A stretch of DNA of 64,000 bases from Candidatus Sulfurimonas marisnigri (GCF_015265475.1 NZ_CP054493.1:1488001-1552000); one strand, 5' to 3'. Positions 46,941 to 56,219 are shown, numbered from the stretch's first letter. The notes: generated by a model from the letters alone, not told the origin. Translations and numbers: made by a program.

Positions 46941-48453
46941 ACTTTTTCACCTTATAGCCTATTTGCCTTTGTGTAATACCAAGAACTTTTGCAGCTTCAG
47001 CTTGATTGTATTCAGTCTTTTTTAAAGCACTTATCAAAGCCTCTTCTTCTACCTCATCAAGAGTCTTATTATCTAAGGAAAATGAATCACTAGAAGTAAC
47101 CACTCTATCATTGCCAAGTGCTGGTAAAAGTAAGCTCATCTCTGAAGCTGTAATTCCATCTTCGCTTCCCATAAGTACGATTCTCTCTATTGTATTTTCT
47201 AGTTCCCTAACATTTCCTGGCCAAGGGTAAGCCATAAGGTTTGCCATTGCTTCATCAGTTATTACAACATTTTTTTTATGATTTTGCATTGAACGCTGTA
47301 AAAAGAAATTAACTAAAAGCTTTATGTCATTACCTCTTTTTCTAAGGGGTGGAAGGTCTATTGGTATAACATTTAGTCTGTAGTATAAGTCTTCTCTAAA
47401 CTCTCCGTCTTTTACCATCTGCTCCAAATCTCTGTTGGTCGCAGCCACTAATCTTACATTTACATGTATAGTCTTAGACCCACCAACTCTCTCAAACTCT
47501 CTCTCTTGAAGTACACGTAAAAGTTTTACCTGCGCTGATGCACTAATATCTCCAATCTCATCTAAAAAGAGTGTACCGCCGTCTGCTAACTCAAACCTAC
47601 CTTTTCTTGTCTCTTTAGCATCAGTAAATGCACCCTTTTCATGTCCGAATAGTTCACTCTCTAGAAGACTATCTGTAATAGCCGCACAATTTAGTTTTAT
47701 AAATGGTTCTTCTTCTCTTTTACTTCTTTTATGTATAGCTGAGGCTACCAACTCTTTACCGGTTCCTGTTTCGCCTCGCACTAAAATAGTTACATCACTT
47801 CCGGCAATTCGGTCTATAACTTTATACATATTTTGCATCTCTTTTGAGTCGCCAATAATGTCACCAAAATTATGTACCTTAGAGTCCCACTCCATTTTAT
47901 AATATTGTTTTAAATCTTTGAGTCTCTCTTTTTCTAACTCAACAGCCATATTTGAGCTAATATATTGAGCAAATAACGAACTTACAATAGATAAAGCTCT
48001 TACCGTTGCATCAAAATCAATCCGTGTGTTTTTTGTTAAGTTAGCGCCTATAACACCAACAATATTGTTTTCTGCTATTAAGGGTACTGCTATATACGAA
48101 ATTGTCTCACTGTTTTTATTTCCTGACTTATTTAAAAAAATAATATCATTATGAATATTCTCTATTACAACAGGTTCCATACTTTTTGCTGCAAGACCTG
48201 TAGCACCTTCACCTAGTTTATACTCAGATATAGCTTTTTGATGTTTGTTAAAACCTATGGATGCGAAAATATGAAGCATCTCGTCCTCAAGTTTATATAT
48301 TACACAGTTACCTAGGTCCAAAGAGTTCTTAAGTGCCATTAGAGATTTCTCTAATGATTTTTGTATATCTCTTGAATCTGAAATCAAAGATGCGATATCA
48401 TATATTACTAATAGTTCTTTATGTGTTAAGCATGTCTCACAACTTTTTTTCAT
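46930..48453 (-). CDS. nifA: Nitrogenase transcriptional activator NifA
   Basis: A GAF domain (about residues 20-170) is followed by the sigma-54 AAA+ domain with GETGTGKELVASAIHK, ESELFGHEKGAFTDA, the GAFTGA-type loop and DEIGDISASAQVKLLRVLQE. It ends in a Fis-type HTH (NQAEAAKVLGITQRQIGYKV). There is no Cys-rich linker after the AAA+ domain, unlike oxygen-sensitive alphaproteobacterial NifA, but a CETC motif sits at the N-terminus. It heads a five-gene operon and probably activates the sigma-54-like promoters described here. Confidence 0.93.
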   Translation of the reverse strand: MKKSCETCLTHKELLVIYDIASLISDSRDIQKSLEKSLMALKNSLDLGNCVIYKLEDEMLHIFASIGFNKHQKAISEYKLGEGATGLAAKSMEPVVIENIHNDIIFLNKSGNKNSETISYIAVPLIAENNIVGVIGANLTKNTRIDFDATVRALSIVSSLFAQYISSNMAVELEKERLKDLKQYYKMEWDSKVHNFGDIIGDSKEMQNMYKVIDRIAGSDVTILVRGETGTGKELVASAIHKRSKREEEPFIKLNCAAITDSLLESELFGHEKGAFTDAKETRKGRFELADGGTLFLDEIGDISASAQVKLLRVLQEREFERVGGSKTIHVNVRLVAATNRDLEQMVKDGEFREDLYYRLNVIPIDLPPLRKRGNDIKLLVNFFLQRSMQNHKKNVVITDEAMANLMAYPWPGNVRELENTIERIVLMGSEDGITASEMSLLLPALGNDRVVTSSDSFSLDNKTLDEVEEEALISALKKTEYNQAEAAKVLGITQRQIGYKVKKYGI

Positions 48454-48531
48454 ATCTCTCTTCTTTATTTAATATGCTATATTATATATTTAAGTGTAAA
48501 TTAAATATACAATATGGTGTTCATATATTAA

Positions 48532-48741
48532 TCAGTCTGCGATTTTTTTACAAACGGTCTCTTGTGGTAGATTTTTAGGCTCTGGTTTTATCCACCAAGT
48601 TTCACCATTACTAAGTTCAACCTCACCACCCCATTTCTCATCACTATCAAACTCTATGCTTTCTATAGTCTCTTCCATATCTTTCTTAGCTATGTAGAAA
48701 TATATAGCATCTCCACTCTCTCTTAACATTACTTTTGCCAT
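48532..48741 (-). CDS. nifT: NifT/FixU family protein
   Basis: At 69 residues it shows the NifT pattern: MAKVMLRESGDAIYFYIAKK at the start, KWGGEVELSNGETWWIKP in the middle. The function is not established, but the family is found only with nif genes. It lies 15 bases downstream of the flavoprotein gene and 78 bases upstream of nifA in the same direction, so a transcript from the aldo/keto reductase promoter could run into nifA. Confidence 0.88.
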   Translation of the reverse strand: MAKVMLRESGDAIYFYIAKKDMEETIESIEFDSDEKWGGEVELSNGETWWIKPEPKNLPQETVCKKIAD

Positions 48742-48756
48742 TTTTATATCCTTTTA

Positions 48757-50397
48757 TTAATTTGTAAATATTTTCTGTAGTATTAACATAAACTTATTAT
48801 CTTCATACCAGACTTTAAAATATCCCTTTTTTGGCTCATTGATTAAAATTGATTTTCTTAATTTCAAATTCTCATCAGCAAAATCATCACGATTATGAGC
48901 TCCTCTACTCTCTTGCCTTTTGAGCGCACTTAAAACCACAGTTTCTGAAACTTCGAGTGCATTTTTTAACTCTAAAATAGAGCTAAGTTCAACATTGTTT
49001 TGCCTGCTTTTGTCTATGCAGTGCAAGGTTGCAGTTTCTCGCCGTAAATATTTTAAATAGTCAAATGCCTTTGTTAAGCTCTCTTCGCTTCTATGAATCC
49101 CAGCCAAATCAAACATTGTTTTGCCCATGCTAATTCGCATAGAGTTAAAGTTTTTTGAGCTCTCTTTATCAAATATCCAGTCAACCATTTTTTGATCTTT
49201 TGCAACAATATTGTAATCAATAGGCAGATACTCTTTACTTTTAGAAAATTTCAAGGCATTTATACCAGCCAGCTCTCCAAACACTGCACCATCAAGTAAA
49301 GAATTACCGCCGAGTCTGTTTGCTCCGTGAACTCCGCTTACTGCACACTCTCCGCAGACAAAAAGACCTTTTAACTTTGCTTTAGTCATATCAGACTCTA
49401 TACCGCCCATACTGTAGTGTGCGACTGGCTTAACGGGCAACAACTCTTTTGATATATCTATGCCTGCTTGCATAAAAGCTGTTTTATATAGAGATGGCAG
49501 CTTTGCCTCTATGTGCTCAAGAGTAAGATGCCTTAAGTCTACAAAAACTTTTCTGCCTGATTCTATCTGTTTTGATATAGCTAAACTAACTACACTTCTA
49601 GTATCTAACTCATCTACAAATCTCTCATTTTCATTATTGACAAGATAGCCACATTCGCCACGCGCAGCCTCACTTACTAGATAATTTGTTTTTATCATTC
49701 CAGTTGGATGAAACTGTACAAACTCCATATCTTTTAGATTTAATCCTGCACGAAGAGCTATAGCCTGCATGTCACCAGAGTAATCCTGTGCATTAGTACT
49801 AAAACCTCTGTATAATCCAGCATATCCGCCACCAGCTAAGATAACTGACTTTGAAGGATAGACCATAACAGATGAATCAAACTTTCTTAAAACTACTACT
49901 CCACTTACTCTGTTGTTTAAGGTAGTAAGGTTCATAACAAAATTGTTGACTAAAAATGTAACACCAAGTGTTTTTGCTTTTTTTATAAGCACTTGCATTA
50001 TCGCAGAACCAGTTTTGTCACCTACGTAACAAGTTCTTTTTGAACTACCACCTCCAAAACTTCTTTGAGCTATAGAGCCATCTTCGTTTTTGTCAAACTC
50101 CACACCATACTCAACTAGCTTTTCTATGATATTTGGAGCTTTATTGCACATGTATGAAATTGCGTTTTTATTTTCTAATCCAAAACATGCTTTTATAGTG
50201 TCTTTTATATGACTTTGTATCTCTTCTTCGTTACTTGAATCTAGGACAGCATTTATGCCACCGCTTGCTAAAGAACTGTTTGACTTAAACAGGTTTCCTT
50301 TTGTAATAACTGCTACTTTATTGTTAGATTTTTTTGCCTCAATTGCTGCCATTAGTCCAGCTATACCGCCGCCAACAACTATGATGTCATATATCAA
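48757..50397 (-). CDS. FAD-dependent fumarate reductase/aspartate oxidase-like flavoprotein
   Basis: The N-terminal IIVVGGGIAGLMAAIEAKK is an FAD-binding Rossmann motif. Conserved blocks follow: SSLASGGINAVLDSS, the active-site HPTG in EFVQFHPTGM, GGIESD, and HGANRLGGNSLLDGAVFGE, all of the FrdA/SdhA/NadB family. The late SRGAHNRDDF fits FrdA. No iron-sulfur or membrane partner lies nearby, which is odd for FrdA. It may oxidise aspartate, or move electrons in nitrogen-fixing cells. It lies between an aldo/keto reductase and nifT. Confidence 0.8.
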   Translation of the reverse strand: MIYDIIVVGGGIAGLMAAIEAKKSNNKVAVITKGNLFKSNSSLASGGINAVLDSSNEEEIQSHIKDTIKACFGLENKNAISYMCNKAPNIIEKLVEYGVEFDKNEDGSIAQRSFGGGSSKRTCYVGDKTGSAIMQVLIKKAKTLGVTFLVNNFVMNLTTLNNRVSGVVVLRKFDSSVMVYPSKSVILAGGGYAGLYRGFSTNAQDYSGDMQAIALRAGLNLKDMEFVQFHPTGMIKTNYLVSEAARGECGYLVNNENERFVDELDTRSVVSLAISKQIESGRKVFVDLRHLTLEHIEAKLPSLYKTAFMQAGIDISKELLPVKPVAHYSMGGIESDMTKAKLKGLFVCGECAVSGVHGANRLGGNSLLDGAVFGELAGINALKFSKSKEYLPIDYNIVAKDQKMVDWIFDKESSKNFNSMRISMGKTMFDLAGIHRSEESLTKAFDYLKYLRRETATLHCIDKSRQNNVELSSILELKNALEVSETVVLSALKRQESRGAHNRDDFADENLKLRKSILINEPKKGYFKVWYEDNKFMLILQKIFTN

Positions 50398-50399
50398 AA

Positions 50400-51506
50400 C
50401 TACAACCTGTAAAGTAAGTCATATCTTTTTCTATCTACTGACTTTACTTTTGATATCGAACAATTTTCTTTTACATGTACCGGCACTTTTGAGGCAAATA
50501 AGCTACTTATAATCCCAGGAGTAGAACGCACAAACTGGAGTGCGAGTTGTATATCGCTAGTTAGCGTCATAGTGTCATCTAGAACAGCACCTGTTTCTGC
50601 CGAGAATGATTTTTTAAATAGCTTCATTTGAAGCAAAGATGATGAGCTAATAACCCCAATATTTAATCTGTGTGCGGCTTGAATGATTGTACACTCTTCC
50701 TTATTCACCACTTGTGTTGGAGTTGTATAGGCATTTGTCTTTGCCATATTAAAGGGCAGTTGAATATATTTGAATCGATGGTTTTCTCCACCAACTTTAA
50801 CAGCAATCTTTAAAAGCTTTTCTAAACTTATTAGCTCTTGATTCTCAGCCGTAAATCCATTCCAGACGCATACACCATAAGAGTTAAACAAACCCTCATC
50901 TGCAAGCTTTTCAAACCTTGCAAACACTTTCTCAACCATCTTGTAAAACTCTTTTTCACCAAGTTTTAGCAGTTGCATCTCTGGATTATGTAGATAATAT
51001 ATGTCTAATGCATCAACACCTAAGTTTTCTATACTTCTCCTGCATGAATACTCTAAAAAATCAGGTGTCATACAATGTTGATCTAACTCTATGTCTTCTG
51101 ATTTTGCTAAATTTTTATCTATTATATTTTCTTCTATCCAAGTGTAAGGATTTTCAGGAAATGGATAATCAAGCTGTATAAAGCCACCTTTTGAACAGAT
51201 TATCAACTCTTCTCTTTTGCTAATACCCTCTTCAAAAAGCTCTTTTAATGCTTCACCTATCTCTTTTTCACTCTGCCCATATCTATAATTACTTGCTGTA
51301 TCTACTAAGTTTATACCATTTTTTACAGCTTCTTTAACACCCTCAATATAGTGAAAAACATAGTTTTCCTCTTTATAAGGCTCTGCATTAAAAGTTCCAA
51401 GACCTAATTTTGAAAATATTAAATCATTGTGCTTTATATAAAAATCTTTATAGTTTGAAAACTTCTTAGCAAAGTTATTTGTGTCTTTTAGTGTAGCAAA
51501 CCCCAT
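50400..51506 (-). CDS. Aldo/keto reductase-family protein, nif-linked
   Basis: The catalytic tetrad of the family is visible: Asp and Tyr in DTASNYRYGQSEKE, Lys in IICSKGG, and His in YYLHNPE. The fold is a TIM barrel with an unusually long 368 residues. It is the first large gene of an operon with the flavoprotein and nifT, 2 bases upstream of the flavoprotein. A sigma-54-like element lies 135 bases upstream. The substrate is unknown, and I do not know a described nif role for such an enzyme. Confidence 0.85.
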   Translation of the reverse strand: MGFATLKDTNNFAKKFSNYKDFYIKHNDLIFSKLGLGTFNAEPYKEENYVFHYIEGVKEAVKNGINLVDTASNYRYGQSEKEIGEALKELFEEGISKREELIICSKGGFIQLDYPFPENPYTWIEENIIDKNLAKSEDIELDQHCMTPDFLEYSCRRSIENLGVDALDIYYLHNPEMQLLKLGEKEFYKMVEKVFARFEKLADEGLFNSYGVCVWNGFTAENQELISLEKLLKIAVKVGGENHRFKYIQLPFNMAKTNAYTTPTQVVNKEECTIIQAAHRLNIGVISSSSLLQMKLFKKSFSAETGAVLDDTMTLTSDIQLALQFVRSTPGIISSLFASKVPVHVKENCSISKVKSVDRKRYDLLYRL

Positions 51507-51595
51507 TATGCACTCTTTTTAGATATTTTTTTTGCGTATAGAATTATTGAAATAATATAAATTAAAATTGACGCTGGTAGTATAAAATTTTCCAT
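51506..51595 (-). CDS. Putative 29-residue membrane peptide leading the operon
   Basis: MENFILPASILIYIISIILY followed by a basic AKKISKKSA tail makes a single membrane helix with positive end. Its TAA stop overlaps the ATG of the aldo/keto reductase (TAATG), which suggests translational coupling. A weak AAAGA ribosome site precedes it and a sigma-54-like element lies 30 bases upstream. It is very short and could be chance, but the coupling argues for a real gene. Confidence 0.5.
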   Translation of the reverse strand: MENFILPASILIYIISIILYAKKISKKSA

Positions 51596-51624
51596 AGATA
51601 ATCTTTCATGTAATATAACTTTAT

Positions 51625-51644
51625 ACATTCAAGAAGTGTTCCGT
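51625..51644 (-). promoter_or_regulatory. Sigma-54-like element upstream of the aldo/keto reductase unit
   Basis: Read on the minus strand, ACGGAACACTTCTTGAATG has GG and GA separated by 10 bases, closely matching the nifB element. It lies about 30 bases before the 29-residue peptide start and 120 before the aldo/keto reductase. Confidence 0.55.
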
Positions 51645-51722
51645 TAGCTACATGTAGAAAATGCCGGTTACCGATGTCTGTTTTTATTTAGTAATATCTA
51701 TGTGAATTAAGTCTTAGCTCAC

Positions 51723-51728
51723 TATAAT
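51723..51728 (+). promoter_or_regulatory. -10 box for the accessory cassette
   Basis: TATAAT at 51723-51728 lies 48 bases before the ATG at 51776. The -35 half is poor. It points to a sigma-70 promoter that differs from the surrounding nif promoters. Confidence 0.4.
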
Positions 51729-51775
51729 GGGTATTAATAAATTGTAACATCATTCTTCAGACTTAAAGGAAAAAA

Positions 51776-52099
51776 ATGCAAATATTAGTTCTTAAAGCAA
51801 ATAGTGGTCATCCACTTAATAAAAATACAATTATGAATGGAATGAAAGGAGTTGTTGCAGGTTATAAAGCTTATGGAAAAGTACATTTAAATGATAAAAT
51901 AAGAATTTTAACTGACAATAATCGAGTTATACATGCAGTTGTTAATAAAGTAGAAAAGATGTTAATTAACGATGATAAAGTTGCAATATTCTACACTCAA
52001 GAAAATCAAAAAGTTTGGGATCAAGGTTGGCAAGCCTATGTCAATAAAAAAATAATGACAGGTATGATACTAATTAATGAAAATGATCTTCCAGCATGA
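51776..52099 (+). CDS. Hypothetical 107-residue protein paired with a nuclease-helicase
   Basis: A mixed alpha/beta protein (MQILVLKANSGHPLNKN, IRILTDNNRVIHAVVNKVEK) with no motif I recognise. A strong AAAGGA ribosome site precedes it. It ends 12 bases before the nuclease-helicase gene, so they are cotranscribed. Small partner proteins of this kind often act as cofactor or antitoxin in defence cassettes, but nothing in the sequence proves that here. Confidence 0.65.
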   Translation: MQILVLKANSGHPLNKNTIMNGMKGVVAGYKAYGKVHLNDKIRILTDNNRVIHAVVNKVEKMLINDDKVAIFYTQENQKVWDQGWQAYVNKKIMTGMILINENDLPA

Positions 52100-52111
52100 A
52101 AGGTAATTAAA

Positions 52112-54085
52112 TTGCAAAGATCTTACTACTCAAATAGTCTTAATAAATTTATTCAAGATGATACAAACAAAATACTTGGAGAACTTGCAAGACATCATAC
52201 TCATGCTTTAGAAGATCTACAAAAAAATGCTTGGATAAAACAAATTGATATATTAAAACAAGCATTTTGCAACTATGAACATGGCCATATCTTTTTTGAA
52301 TTTGCAATTCCAAGAATGGGAAAACGTGTAGACAATATCATTATTATTAATGATTCAATATTCATTATTGAGTTTAAAGTTGGATCAATCACATATGATA
52401 ATAGCGCAATTGAGCAAGTTATTGATTACTCACAAGATTTAAAAAATTTTCATGAAGGTAGTCATACTCAAAAGTTGTTTCCTATACTAATTTCAACAGA
52501 AGCAAATAGTTTTAAAAATACCATCGAGTGCCTACATGAAAATTTATACAAGCCTCTTTTTGCAAATAAAAATTCTTTTCTAAATGTAATAGAAGAATGC
52601 TTAAGTATAGGGAAAGAACATGTTATATGTCCTTTATCGTGGCAAAGCTCCATATATAAGCCAACTCCAACAATTATTGAAGCAGCCCAAGCATTGTATA
52701 AGGGGCATAATGTTCAAGAAATTTCCAGGTCAGATTCTGGAGCTATAAATTTATCTATCACAACAGATAAAGTCAACAAAATAATTAATAGTTCAAAATC
52801 AACAAATAAAAAATCAATTTGTTTTATTACGGGTGTTCCGGGAGCAGGAAAAACACTTGCTGGCTTAAATATTGCAAATGAAAGAATGAATATTGATGAA
52901 GGCGAACACGCAGTTTTTTTATCAGGAAATGGTCCATTAGTTGATGTTTTAAGAGAAGCATTAACACGAGATGAAGTTAACAACGCAAAAGAATTAGGAA
53001 ATAAACTTACAAAAAAAGAAGCTGCAATTAAGACACATGCCTTTATTCAAAATATTCATCATTTTCGAGATGATTCATTAGTGACAGATAAAGCACCAAT
53101 TGAAAAAGTTGTTGTATTTGATGAAGCACAAAGAGCATGGAATCAAGAGCAAACTAGCTCCTTTATGAAGAGAAAAAAAGGACAGGATGATTTTGAATCA
53201 TCAGAGCCAAGATTCTTAATTGATGTAATGAATCGCCATGAAGGATGGTGTACAGTTATTTGTTTAATTGGTGGTGGACAAGAGATAAATACTGGTGAAG
53301 CTGGATTAGAAGAATGGATTAACTCACTAAAAAACCACTTTCCTAATTGGAATATTTATTTTTCTAATTCAATAGTTGAAGATAAAAACTACTTAAGAGA
53401 CTATTCTTTAAAAGAGTGGCTACGAATCAATGCTAATATTGATGAAAACTTACACTTATCTGTTTCAGTTAGGTCCTATAGATCTGAAAAACTGTCAGAC
53501 TTTATTCAATCAGTTTTAGATGTTGATACTTCAATGGCTAAAAACTTATATAAAAACTTTTTAAAAGATGTTTACCCTATATTCGTTACAAGAGATTTTG
53601 AGAAAGCAAAAGAGTGGTTAAAATCAAAATCAATTGGAAGTGAAAGAACTGGTGTAGTTGCTTCGTCAGGAGCATATCGCTTAAGACCATTTGGAATAAA
53701 TGTAAAAAATCAGATTGATGCTCCCGTTTGGTTTTTAAACAATAAAGATGACATTAGATCTTCATATTTTAATGAAGAAGTTGCTACTGAGTTTGATATT
53801 CAAGGACTAGAACTTGATTGGACATGTGTGTGTTGGGATGGAGATTTTTATTTCAATAATAACACATGGATGTTTAGAAAATTCAAGGGCACAAAATGGC
53901 AAAATATTAATAAGGACATTATAAAAAATTATTTATTAAATGCTTATAGAGTATTACTTACAAGAGCTAGACAGGGTATGATCTTATTTATACCTTATGG
54001 AGCAAAAGATGATAAAACGAGATTGCCAGAGTTTTATGATAAAACTTTTGAATACATGAAAGAAATTGGCATACAAGAGGTTTAA
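52112..54085 (+). CDS. PD-(D/E)XK nuclease fused to a DUF2075 superfamily I helicase
   Basis: The N-terminal 200 residues contain GKRVDNIIIINDSIFIIEFK, where D and E-x-K fit a PD-(D/E)XK nuclease. The central and C-terminal part is a DUF2075 helicase: Walker A in GVPGAGKTLAGL, Walker B DEAQ in VVFDEAQRAW, and NAYRVLLTRARQGM late. The start codon is TTG 52112, with AAAGG upstream. This nuclease-helicase arrangement is typical of phage-defence proteins. It lies within the nif locus, which it interrupts, on its own rightward transcript. Confidence 0.8.
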   Translation: MQRSYYSNSLNKFIQDDTNKILGELARHHTHALEDLQKNAWIKQIDILKQAFCNYEHGHIFFEFAIPRMGKRVDNIIIINDSIFIIEFKVGSITYDNSAIEQVIDYSQDLKNFHEGSHTQKLFPILISTEANSFKNTIECLHENLYKPLFANKNSFLNVIEECLSIGKEHVICPLSWQSSIYKPTPTIIEAAQALYKGHNVQEISRSDSGAINLSITTDKVNKIINSSKSTNKKSICFITGVPGAGKTLAGLNIANERMNIDEGEHAVFLSGNGPLVDVLREALTRDEVNNAKELGNKLTKKEAAIKTHAFIQNIHHFRDDSLVTDKAPIEKVVVFDEAQRAWNQEQTSSFMKRKKGQDDFESSEPRFLIDVMNRHEGWCTVICLIGGGQEINTGEAGLEEWINSLKNHFPNWNIYFSNSIVEDKNYLRDYSLKEWLRINANIDENLHLSVSVRSYRSEKLSDFIQSVLDVDTSMAKNLYKNFLKDVYPIFVTRDFEKAKEWLKSKSIGSERTGVVASSGAYRLRPFGINVKNQIDAPVWFLNNKDDIRSSYFNEEVATEFDIQGLELDWTCVCWDGDFYFNNNTWMFRKFKGTKWQNINKDIIKNYLLNAYRVLLTRARQGMILFIPYGAKDDKTRLPEFYDKTFEYMKEIGIQEV

Positions 54086-54169
54086 TAAAGCCTAGTGCTG
54101 AGCGATGTCGCGTAACTGAAGTAAACATTAGTTCAATTAAAATATATCCTGAAAAACACAAGGTTAAAA

Positions 54170-54622
54170 ATGGAAATCATAAAAGCAACATTAGAAGATA
54201 TTCCTCAGTTATGTCAATTGTTAAATTCTCTTTTTCAACAAGAAACAGAATTTTTACCAGATGAGAATGCACAAATAAGAGGACTTACAACTATACTTTG
54301 CAAATCAGAGGTTGGTCATATAATAGTTGCTAAAGAATCAAACAAGATTATCGCTATGGTGAACATCTTATATACTGTCTCAACAGCACTTGGAGAGAGA
54401 GTTGGTATATTAGAAGATATGGTTGTTTCTCAAGATTATCGTAACCAAGGAGTTGGTTCAAAACTTATAAAATTTGCAATAAAATTTGCTAAGGGAAGTG
54501 GCTGTAAAAGGTTAACATTATTAACTGATGAAGATAACAATATTGCTCATAAATTTTATATTAAAGAAGGGTTCAGTCGTTCAACGATGGTGCCATTTCG
54601 TATTATGCTAAATGACGATTAA
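54170..54622 (+). CDS. GNAT-family N-acetyltransferase
   Basis: A single 150-residue GNAT domain: LEDMVVSQDYRNQGVGSKLI is the acetyl-CoA-binding motif A with R/Q-x-x-G-x-G, and LTLLTDEDNNIAHKFYIKEGF is motif B. A plain GNAT enzyme of unknown acceptor. It lies 84 bases after the nuclease-helicase gene in the same direction and ends next to nifK, so it may be part of the same inserted cassette. It could acetylate a small molecule or antibiotic. Confidence 0.85.
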   Translation: MEIIKATLEDIPQLCQLLNSLFQQETEFLPDENAQIRGLTTILCKSEVGHIIVAKESNKIIAMVNILYTVSTALGERVGILEDMVVSQDYRNQGVGSKLIKFAIKFAKGSGCKRLTLLTDEDNNIAHKFYIKEGFSRSTMVPFRIMLNDD

Positions 54623-54633
54623 AAAAACAACTC

Positions 54634-54656
54634 ATTCCACCTAGCAAAGGTGGAAT
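54634..54656 (-). terminator. Rho-independent terminator of nifHDK
   Basis: Perfect arms ATTCCACCT (54634-54642) and AGGTGGAAT (54648-54656) around AGCAA, followed on the minus strand by a seven-T run (54622-54628, complement). It lies 15 bases past the nifK stop and is the clearest intrinsic terminator in the window. Confidence 0.85.
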
Positions 54657-54670
54657 AAGAAAGGAAAAAA

Positions 54671-56218
54671 CTATCTTACAGAATCAAAGAAATAATCAGT
54701 TTTTCCAGTATCTTTAGTCTCTTCATCAAGATGATCAAGAATAGAGTTTGTAATCCAAGTTAATAGATTTAACGCACCCTTATAACCGCTAATAGAATAT
54801 CTATGTAGGTGATGTCTATCAAAGATAGGGAAACCAATACGGATTAGTGGTGTATTTGTATCTCTATAAAGCTCTTTACCATAAACATTACCAATCATAA
54901 AGTCAACCGGCTCAGTAAACAGTAGACTTCTTAAGTGCCATAAATCTTTACCTGGCCAAATTTGACATTCATTAGCCCAGTCAGACTTGTCAACGATTGC
55001 TTGCATATCTGCTTCCCAACCCTTTTTAGGAGCGTTGTTACAAAGAATATGAGTTGGAATACCACCCATTTCTACTATAAATGAAACAAGACCTAGTAAA
55101 AAGTCAGGGTCACCATAGATTGCAAACTTTTTACCATGCATGTACGGGTAAGAATCTTGCATTGCATCAACAAGTTGAGCACGTTGAAGCTTTAACTCAT
55201 CACTAACTTCTTTACCAGTTAACTCTGCTAATTTCACTACAAAAGCATCAGTTCCAGATAAACCGATTGGATTACAAGTTTCATATCCTTGCTTCCATTT
55301 GTTTTTAATAGTCTTAGAAGTTTGTATAGTTGAATACTTCTGTAAAGATATAGTTGAACTAGCATTGATAGCTGTTCTTGCTTCTTCTAAAGTTGTACCA
55401 CCAGCATACAGTTCATACTCACCAGCACCAGTATTCCACTGATCTTCATGGTCACCAATCATAACGATTTTATCGCTAAATGATGCAGCTATCTCTTTTA
55501 CTTCTTTTAATGAACCAAGGTATGGTTCAAATCCAGGGATAATATTAATTCTCTCTTCATCAAGTACTTTTTCAGATTTTGGAGGATTTAACTGCTCTAA
55601 AATCGCTTTAATCATGTTGTCATAACCAGTAATATGGCTACCAACAAAAGATGGAGTATGTGCATAAGTTACAGCAGTATTATCTAGCTCACCCTCAGCA
55701 TCATCAATTGCACCTTGAACAAAAGCATTCAAGTCATCACCAATAACTTCTGCCATACATGTAGTACTAACAGCAATCATTTCAGGTTTATACATAGCGT
55801 TACAATTTCGTAAGCCATCTTTCATATTTGCAAGTCCACCAAAAACAGCTGATGATTCACTCATACTATCTGATACACATGGAGTTGGCTCTTTAAAGTG
55901 TCTTGTAAAATATGTTCTAAAGTAAGAGACACAACCGTGAGATCCATGAACATAAGGCATAGTGTTCTCAAAACCTAGAGCAGCCATTACAGCACCTAGA
56001 GGTTGACAAGCTTTAGCAGGGTTAACAGTAATTGCTTCTCTACTTAAGTTCTTTTCTCTATAGTCCCAAGACTTTGTCCACTCAGCGATTTCTTCTACTT
56101 TAGCAGGGTTCACTGAACCCATGTTACTTTCAAACTCTTGTTTATTTTTAAAAACTTCTTGATACTCTTCTTTTAAAAATAGTTTCTGTCCGTTTACAAT
56201 ATTTTCTACGTCTTGCAT
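54671..56218 (-). CDS. nifK: Mo-nitrogenase MoFe protein beta chain
   Basis: The N-terminal PAKACQPLGAVMAALGFEN and YVHGSHGCVSYFRTYFTRHF blocks include the P-cluster Cys residues, followed by DSMSESSAVFGGLANM. The length of 515 residues is normal. NifK pairs with NifD to form the MoFe protein. It starts one base after the nifD stop and ends the nifH-x-D-K operon before a strong terminator. Confidence 0.98.
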   Translation of the reverse strand: MQDVENIVNGQKLFLKEEYQEVFKNKQEFESNMGSVNPAKVEEIAEWTKSWDYREKNLSREAITVNPAKACQPLGAVMAALGFENTMPYVHGSHGCVSYFRTYFTRHFKEPTPCVSDSMSESSAVFGGLANMKDGLRNCNAMYKPEMIAVSTTCMAEVIGDDLNAFVQGAIDDAEGELDNTAVTYAHTPSFVGSHITGYDNMIKAILEQLNPPKSEKVLDEERINIIPGFEPYLGSLKEVKEIAASFSDKIVMIGDHEDQWNTGAGEYELYAGGTTLEEARTAINASSTISLQKYSTIQTSKTIKNKWKQGYETCNPIGLSGTDAFVVKLAELTGKEVSDELKLQRAQLVDAMQDSYPYMHGKKFAIYGDPDFLLGLVSFIVEMGGIPTHILCNNAPKKGWEADMQAIVDKSDWANECQIWPGKDLWHLRSLLFTEPVDFMIGNVYGKELYRDTNTPLIRIGFPIFDRHHLHRYSISGYKGALNLLTWITNSILDHLDEETKDTGKTDYFFDSVR

Positions 56219-56219
56219 A

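Noticed and set aside
48504-48531. GAACACCATATTGTATA-like element upstream of nifA
   Set aside because: It resembles the nif promoter elements but lacks the second G and has wrong spacing; kept out of the element list, though nifA could still have its own promoter.
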